The notes under the pieces: model-generated
Database searches by the model: none
What the model was told of the DNA's origin: nothing
The model's input: only the letters and a program-made list of their open reading frames with translations
Made by a program: the position numbers and the translations under genes
Source: Spirogloea muscicola
Lineage: Eukaryota > Streptophyta > Zygnematophyceae > Spirogloeales > Spirogloeaceae
Assembly (NCBI GenBank): GCA_009602725.1
Contig: WELB01000072.1
Location: forward strand, 94,345-158,344
DNA length: 64,000 bases
Direction of reading: 5' to 3'
In this document: positions 59,301 to 64,000 of the stretch, piece after piece
Layout of the letters: every line of letters starts with the position of its first letter
Numbering within the stretch: position 1 is the first letter of the stretch

Positions 59301-61020
59301 GCTGAGTGTGCTCTGAGCCCCATGAAGCTGCTGTGGTCACTTGCACCTGACAGTACGGCAATTTGGCAAAGCTGGTGGATCACGGCAAGGGCAAATTGCC
59401 AGTAGCAGACTACTCCTTGGCAACAGATCTGAGGTCCGGATCTTCAAAAGGATCAAATGCTGGCGGCGAGCACATTGCCAGTCGAGGCTGCTACTCATTC
59501 TGCATGTGCCCAGGTGGTCAGGTAGGCGTGAAATGGTGCTGTCTTATAGTTGTCTACACTTTCTTAAGAGGTGGCTGGACCTTTCTGGCATCAGCCGCCA
59601 AAGCTTTCTGGACATAGACATTCCACACAAACTTGCAGTAAGGCACTCCTATGTGCTATATATGTGAAGCACTTGTGAGACCGCTTGAAATAATCAAGCT
59701 GGTTTGTGGCTGCTACAGGTAGTACCCACAAGCATAAATGAGTTGGAGCTCTGTGTCAATGGAATGTCATTTTCCAAACGAGCCTCCAAGTGGGCCAATG
59801 CTGCCCTGGTGGTCACAGTCACTCAGCAAGATTATGAGCCGTTTGTCGCGGAGTGGGGTCCGTTAGCAGGCGTTGCCTTTCAGGTATGCTTGATTAATAC
59901 CTGAGTATTAGCAGATCAATGTTGGATTCAAAATCAAGCACACTGATAAGCAATGCACAATTGATGTGGCTTAGAGTCAGACGGCTCTCTTGACATGACC
60001 TTGGGATCTGTCCGTCCACTTGACAGAGGGCTTACGAGCGAGAGGCTGCTCTAAGAGGTGGAGGCAAATTCGTTGTGCCAGTGCAAAGCGTGCCAGACTT
60101 CCTGGCTGGTCGAAGTTCAGGTGAGTACAAAAGCTTTTACCGCCTCTACTGCATTTGTCTGCAGGATTTGACCAGCTAAGCTTTCAGCAGTGACATCTGA
60201 TACTTCACTGCTCTCCACGCCGATACTTTACATATCTTGAGTGCTGGTCGCAGCATGCACCTTAGAGAATCCCCCCTGACTGACCCGTCATTGTAGATCT
60301 ATGTCCTGACTGAAATATTGGGAGTATATTCACAGAGCAACACCTACCCATTTCTAGCTATCGACTGGGAGTGCGGTCGTCCAGGTTGGATGAGATCTAT
60401 CCTGTCACTATCACGCAGGCACTCAAGGATGCCCTTGTTCGATTTGATCGACAGGTACTGCTTCTACTGATGCTGCCATCTCATGCCAGCAAGTACTTCA
60501 AGGAAGCCCCACTATATCTGCTAAGAGTGGCATTTCATCTGTAAATTCAGGGGATGGTAGATTGAAATGATTGGTGTTTTTTCGTGCAGCTCCCAGGCTT
60601 CATTCACGAGTCAGCGCTGCTCCATGGCGTAGAGGTGCTCCTCACTTGCCATTTGAGGCAACAATAAAGAGTGTATGACTGGGATCAGTAAATGACTGGC
60701 ATCAATTCACTTTCTGCATACCTCACAATCTAAGCAACTGCACAGGCTATTTACTTAGTCAGGGGGTCTGCCTAGAAACAAAGAGTATGTGGCTGCTTCT
60801 CATCCACTTAAATGCACCTCTTCACGTGTGGCAGACGCGCACGAGTGCTCCCGTGAGAGTGGAGAGGGACAATAGTAGCTTCCAGTCAGTGTCTCATCCG
60901 GGCCTCTATCCAGTGGGCGAAGGGGCTGGTTACGCTGGGGGCATTGTCAGCGCAGCGGTGGATGGCATGCGTGTCGGGGCTGCCATTTTGCGGGAGCTAC
61001 AGCCGCTCTCACACCTGTGA
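56381..61020 (+). CDS. Plastid-type FAD-dependent oxidoreductase (COG2509-like)
   Basis: Fourteen exons join in phase to 740 residues: 56381-56613, 56865-57033, 57192-57257, 57397-57906, 58105-58176, 58402-58527, 58743-58964, 59083-59130, 59354-59521, 59719-59883, 60027-60120, 60336-60454, 60590-60634 and 60835-61020. The N-terminus (MATLALCARLLPAAG, rich in Ala, Ser, Arg, Pro) is a likely plastid transit peptide. A small N-terminal domain (RLYGVDVLVDKDK, VRKSFDARKK, FVYVVDVDM) precedes the FAD-binding PAVVVVGSGPGGLFAAMELA and VVLIERGQPVEARGRD. Further marks are GGAGTWSDGKLTTRIGKN, VDGKPHLGTDRLVHIL, VVLGTGHSARDVYDILLSHG, SFCMCPGGQVVPTS, MSFSKRASKWANAALVV and the C-terminal GLYPVGEGAGYAGGIVSAAV. 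The family is conserved from bacteria to plants; its substrate is not known to me. No defect seen. Confidence 0.92.
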
Positions 61021-62125
61021 GGTTGATCTTCTGAATGCGTGCCACAGACCTGGTTGACTCTTTCACTTGAATACACTGGTACGAATGTGAAGACGCTCTT
61101 ACAGATGCGATAAGAAGAAAGGCAAAATTTCAAGGTTCCCTTGCAATAACGGGTGCAGGAGGTCCACCTGACACCGGCCCTGGTCACAGACTCCTCAGTC
61201 GGAGTTTGACCATCCCTTGTATTACTTGAATAGCTGTGTGGTTGAAGATTTCTGGCCCCTTCGAACCTTGTCCATAGTTTCGGGCTAGGCTTTCACAGCC
61301 CTTGCCCCCTTCGGAAGAGTTTACAAGAATCGATAATAGAGGCACTGTGTGTCACTTTAGCCATCACTACTGCCAGAATTGTAGATAGAAGCAGGCGCTA
61401 TAGTTTGTGGTTTGTGGTTTGTGGTTTGTGGTAGGACCTTTGAATGAGAGGAGATAGCACTACAGGGCTGATGGCAGACGGGGTGATGGAGGACACAGGT
61501 AAGTTGTGCGAGGGGCGGGGATTTGGGAAGCATTTAAGTCACCACCGATTACATGAGCAGTTAAGCAAGCCAGCCAAGCATGCGTGGCATTGACAGGCAT
61601 CGGCGTTTCTGAGCTTTTGAGTTGCTATGGTCAAAACCAACCAATCCCTTAGACTGACTTTATAAGCTGAACCCGAAGCTTACAAGTATGTAAGCCATAT
61701 TTGTTACTGTGGTTGTAAGCCATGTTATTTGAAGCACAGATCTTCAGTCGCCACCAGCAAATGCTTTGAGACCAGTCTTTGAGGCCAGTATCCTGCTTCT
61801 TTGCGCCATTCGGCCCTTTCAGACCTTGTCCATACCTGTGGGCTGGCCTCACACAGCCACTGCTGTCAACATGGAGCTCGTTTCCTTCTGGGTTAGGGAT
61901 CTAGGAGATGGGCGTTAGCGTTAGCATCCAAGGGGTGATGCCGGGTGACGTCACACTGTGGGAGTGCAGCAGCTGCCCCCTCGCCTGCTGCTGACGGAGG
62001 GCACCGTCTCATTGGCCGCCGTCAGTTTGCCGCGCCGTTTGCCGACTAGTCGCCGTTACCGCCGTCAAGCGGCGGGCCGGCCAGGGCATGCTTTCTGCCA
62101 TCGCCACCGGCTTTCGCGGCGCGAA

Positions 62126-62160
<35 letters not shown>

Positions 62161-62260
62161 NCTGCTCGCCCGGTAGAGCCGCCGCGGCGGCGGCGGCGGC
62201 AGCGGCTACCGAGCGAGGCCGGGCGGAGTGAACCCCTGCAGTCCGCCGGAGCAAAGTCTT
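61021..62260. other. Intergenic region before the CDPK gene
   Basis: Contains dispersed-repeat copies at 61257-61320 (CTTCGAACCTTGTCCATAGT, GGCTTTCACAGCCCTTGCCC) and 61810-61865 (TTCGGCCCTTTCAGACCTTG, GGGCTGGCCTCACACAGCC), the heptamer run at 61403-61432, and, from 61960, GC-rich CDPK leader sequence with a (CGC)n run and an unresolved base at 62161. Confidence 0.5.
61403..61432 (+). repeat. GGTTTGT heptamer run
   Basis: Four tandem units of GTTTGTG. The unit is one base from the GGTTTAC and GGTTTAG units at 51384-51494. Confidence 0.85.
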
Positions 62261-64000
62261 ATGGGAGCTTGCCTCGGCAAGAGGGAAAAGCCTGTCGACT
62301 CGACAGCCAACGCCTTCTCCCGGAACCTCGCCAACGGCGACGCCGCCGCCGCCGCCGCCGACGGCGCCGCCGCAACCACGCCGCTGCGTCCCGACATGCC
62401 GACCAGGTCAGCCCGCCGCTGGGCCGCTCTCGACGACGCCCCGTCCGGGCCCCCGGCGGCGCGCTCATATCCGCGCCCGTGGCGATCAGTTCAGTTACTT
62501 AGGACGACGGACTTATAATGCGTATGTCGGGGGTTCGAACCCCCTTCTGCTACTTTTCTGTCTTTCTCGTCCAGCCGGGCGTTGATCACACCGTGTCTGG
62601 CAGCCTGGCTCTTTGGTCCGGCAGGCACTAGAGGTTCAGGCCCGCTCAGGACGTCGTTCACGACAACAACGATTGGCTGTCGAATCATTGCTTGGTGATC
62701 CCTGTTACCCACTATCCCAATGGTCGACTAAAATTGCGCAGCTACGTCATTGAGAACCACCCTCTGGCGGGGCCAGAGGGCGCGACCATCGACTCGCTCT
62801 ACGAGATCGGGCGCGAGCTGGGGCGGGGCGAGTTCGGGATCACCTACTTCTGCACGGACCGGAAGACCGGGCAGGCTCTGGCGTGCAAGTCCATCTCCAA
62901 GCGCAAGCTCCGCACGGCCATCGACATAGGTGACTCAGCTCAGAAGCTCCTCCTCCTGGTCGCAATCTGGACAGGCCTTGAGGCAATAAGGCAGCACGTC
63001 AACTCTTGGAAACTGGAGAAATTGCGGTGCAGCTGACCTCAGTAACCTGGTTCTCTGTGCACCTCGTTGCTCTTCAAGAGTGGAATCTGCAAATGTAGCA
63101 ATCTGAGATCCACTAATCAAGTCCTAGCATGGAGTGGATCAAAGCAGTCACTCTTAAGAGAGATCAGCCACGACGTGTACTGCAAAGTCGAGTGCATTGA
63201 GGCAGGCATGGCCTCAGCTGAGTCCTTGGAGGATCACAGTTGCTGACCGGGCAAGATGGACAGGAGGTTGTTGGCAGGAGGTCGCAAGTAGGCACTCGTA
63301 AGCTGAACACCTTGAGGCTTGCTGCCTGTGTTGTCTCAGAGGACGTTCGGAGGGAGGTCCAGATAATGGTGCAGCTGCCTCCTCACCCCAACATTGTGGG
63401 GCTGAAGGGCGTGTACGAGGACAAGCAGGCGGTGCACCTTGTCATGGAGCTCTGCGAGGGAGGCGAGCTCTTTGACCGCATCATTGCAAGGGGCCACTAC
63501 AGCGAGCGCCAAGCTGCCAACATCATCAAGACCATTATTGAAGTTGTTGAGGTTAGACGACGTGATATCTCATATTCTCAATATTAGGGCAAGCTGTTGC
63601 ATTGCAAGTTCTTCGAGCTGTGAAGGTCTTGCATCTGGCTTCCTCTTGGCTTGGTTAGTACTCATCTCCCTTGATTGTGTGGCTATTACCGAGGTTTATT
63701 AGGATCCAGCAGACTTGGACAAAGTGGCAATAGCCATTGAACTGCTCCTTGCATTGTGAAACACGCTCTGACGTGCTGGTGTTGCAGGTATGTCATCTCC
63801 ATGGCGTCATGCACAGAGACCTTAAGCCGGAGAACTTTCTCTTTGCCAGCAAGGAGGAAGATGCCCTGTTGAAGGCCATTGACTTTGGGCTGTCTGTTTC
63901 CTTCACACCAGGTGAAGCACCGCAAACTGTGATGTAGTATATGCGCTGATACTAGCCAATAAGTGTTCCGTGCATCCTGCATTGTTTATGGTACGTCTGT
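62261..64000 (+). CDS. Calcium-dependent protein kinase (CDPK/CRK type), 3' end outside window
   Basis: Ser/Thr kinase that links Ca2+ to phosphorylation; CDPKs carry C-terminal EF hands, which here lie beyond the window, so a CDPK-related kinase cannot be excluded. Exon 1 (62261-62406) starts [14 protein letters not shown], a myristoylation and palmitoylation signal for membrane attachment, then an alanine-rich variable region. Exon 2 (62742-62929) has [20 protein letters not shown] (P-loop) and [12 protein letters not shown] (catalytic Lys). Exon 3 (63340-63551) has [20 protein letters not shown] and [16 protein letters not shown]. Exon 4 (63788-63911) has [20 protein letters not shown] and [12 protein letters not shown]. 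Splice phases agree at all joins. The rest of the window is intron. Confidence 0.92.
62479..62553 (+). tRNA. tRNA-Ile(UAU)-like gene or pseudogene inside CDPK intron 1
   Basis: 75 bases fold as a cloverleaf: acceptor GTGGCGA with CTGCTAC (five pairs or wobbles and one mismatch at the base), D-stem GTTC/GGAC, anticodon stem ACGGA/TGCGT with loop CTTATAA (anticodon UAU), five-base variable region, T-stem GGGGG/CCCCT around TTCGAAC. TTTT follows at once, a Pol III terminator. There are three instead of two bases before the D-stem and one mismatch in the acceptor and anticodon stems, so it may be a worn copy. It is on the same strand as the host gene. Confidence 0.5.

Overview
The window is nuclear DNA of a green plant lineage, most likely a streptophyte alga (a zygnematophyte is my best guess) or an early-diverging land plant. 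Supporting signs are a plant-type aspartate carbamoyltransferase, a hydroxyproline arabinosyltransferase, a plastid-type rRNA dimethyltransferase, a malectin-domain receptor kinase of the FERONIA kind, a CDPK, TTTAGGG-like heptamers, and genes cut into many small exons with GT-AG and some GC-AG introns. First exons are very GC-rich with alanine and proline runs. The species is an inference; the intron-rich plant-type gene content is read directly.

Layout: 1-2113 (+) 3' part of aspartate carbamoyltransferase; 2961-10116 (+) a two-domain HPAT-type glycosyltransferase with 22 exons; 11747-19892 (+) a hybrid histidine kinase with about 25 exons, a MGC lipidation start, GAF, LOV-like PAS, kinase, degenerate receiver and full receiver; 19893-26641 repeats and one old Ty1/Copia element with both LTRs; 26642-27528 (+) an unrecognised 173-residue protein; 28395-30466 (-) plastid KsgA/Dim1-type rRNA methyltransferase; 31219-34576 (+) ASA1/GNB1L-type WD40 protein; about 35556-39037 (+) WRNIP1-type AAA ATPase; 40203-40513 (-) C-terminal exons of CENP-X/MHF2; 42612-48059 (-) malectin-like receptor kinase; 48060-54249 repeat-rich DNA with a long (TG)n tract and telomere-like heptamers; 54250-54883 (-) B12D-like small mitochondrial membrane protein; 56381-61020 (+) a plastid-type FAD-dependent oxidoreductase; 62261-64000+ (+) the 5' part of a CDPK whose first intron holds a tRNA-Ile(UAU)-like sequence.

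The genes do not form a pathway. They cover pyrimidine synthesis, cell-wall glycosylation and sensing (HPAT, malectin receptor kinase), signalling (histidine kinase, CDPK) and genome upkeep (WRNIP1 and MHF2, convergent neighbours). The most unusual items are the duplicated HPAT domain with mirrored introns, the lipid-anchored LOV-like hybrid kinase, and a short palindromic repeat family centred on GGGCTGG..CCAGCCC that is scattered over nearly all intergenic space. Gene models were built by reading frames and splice phases by hand; exon ends quoted are those where the phase and family match agree.
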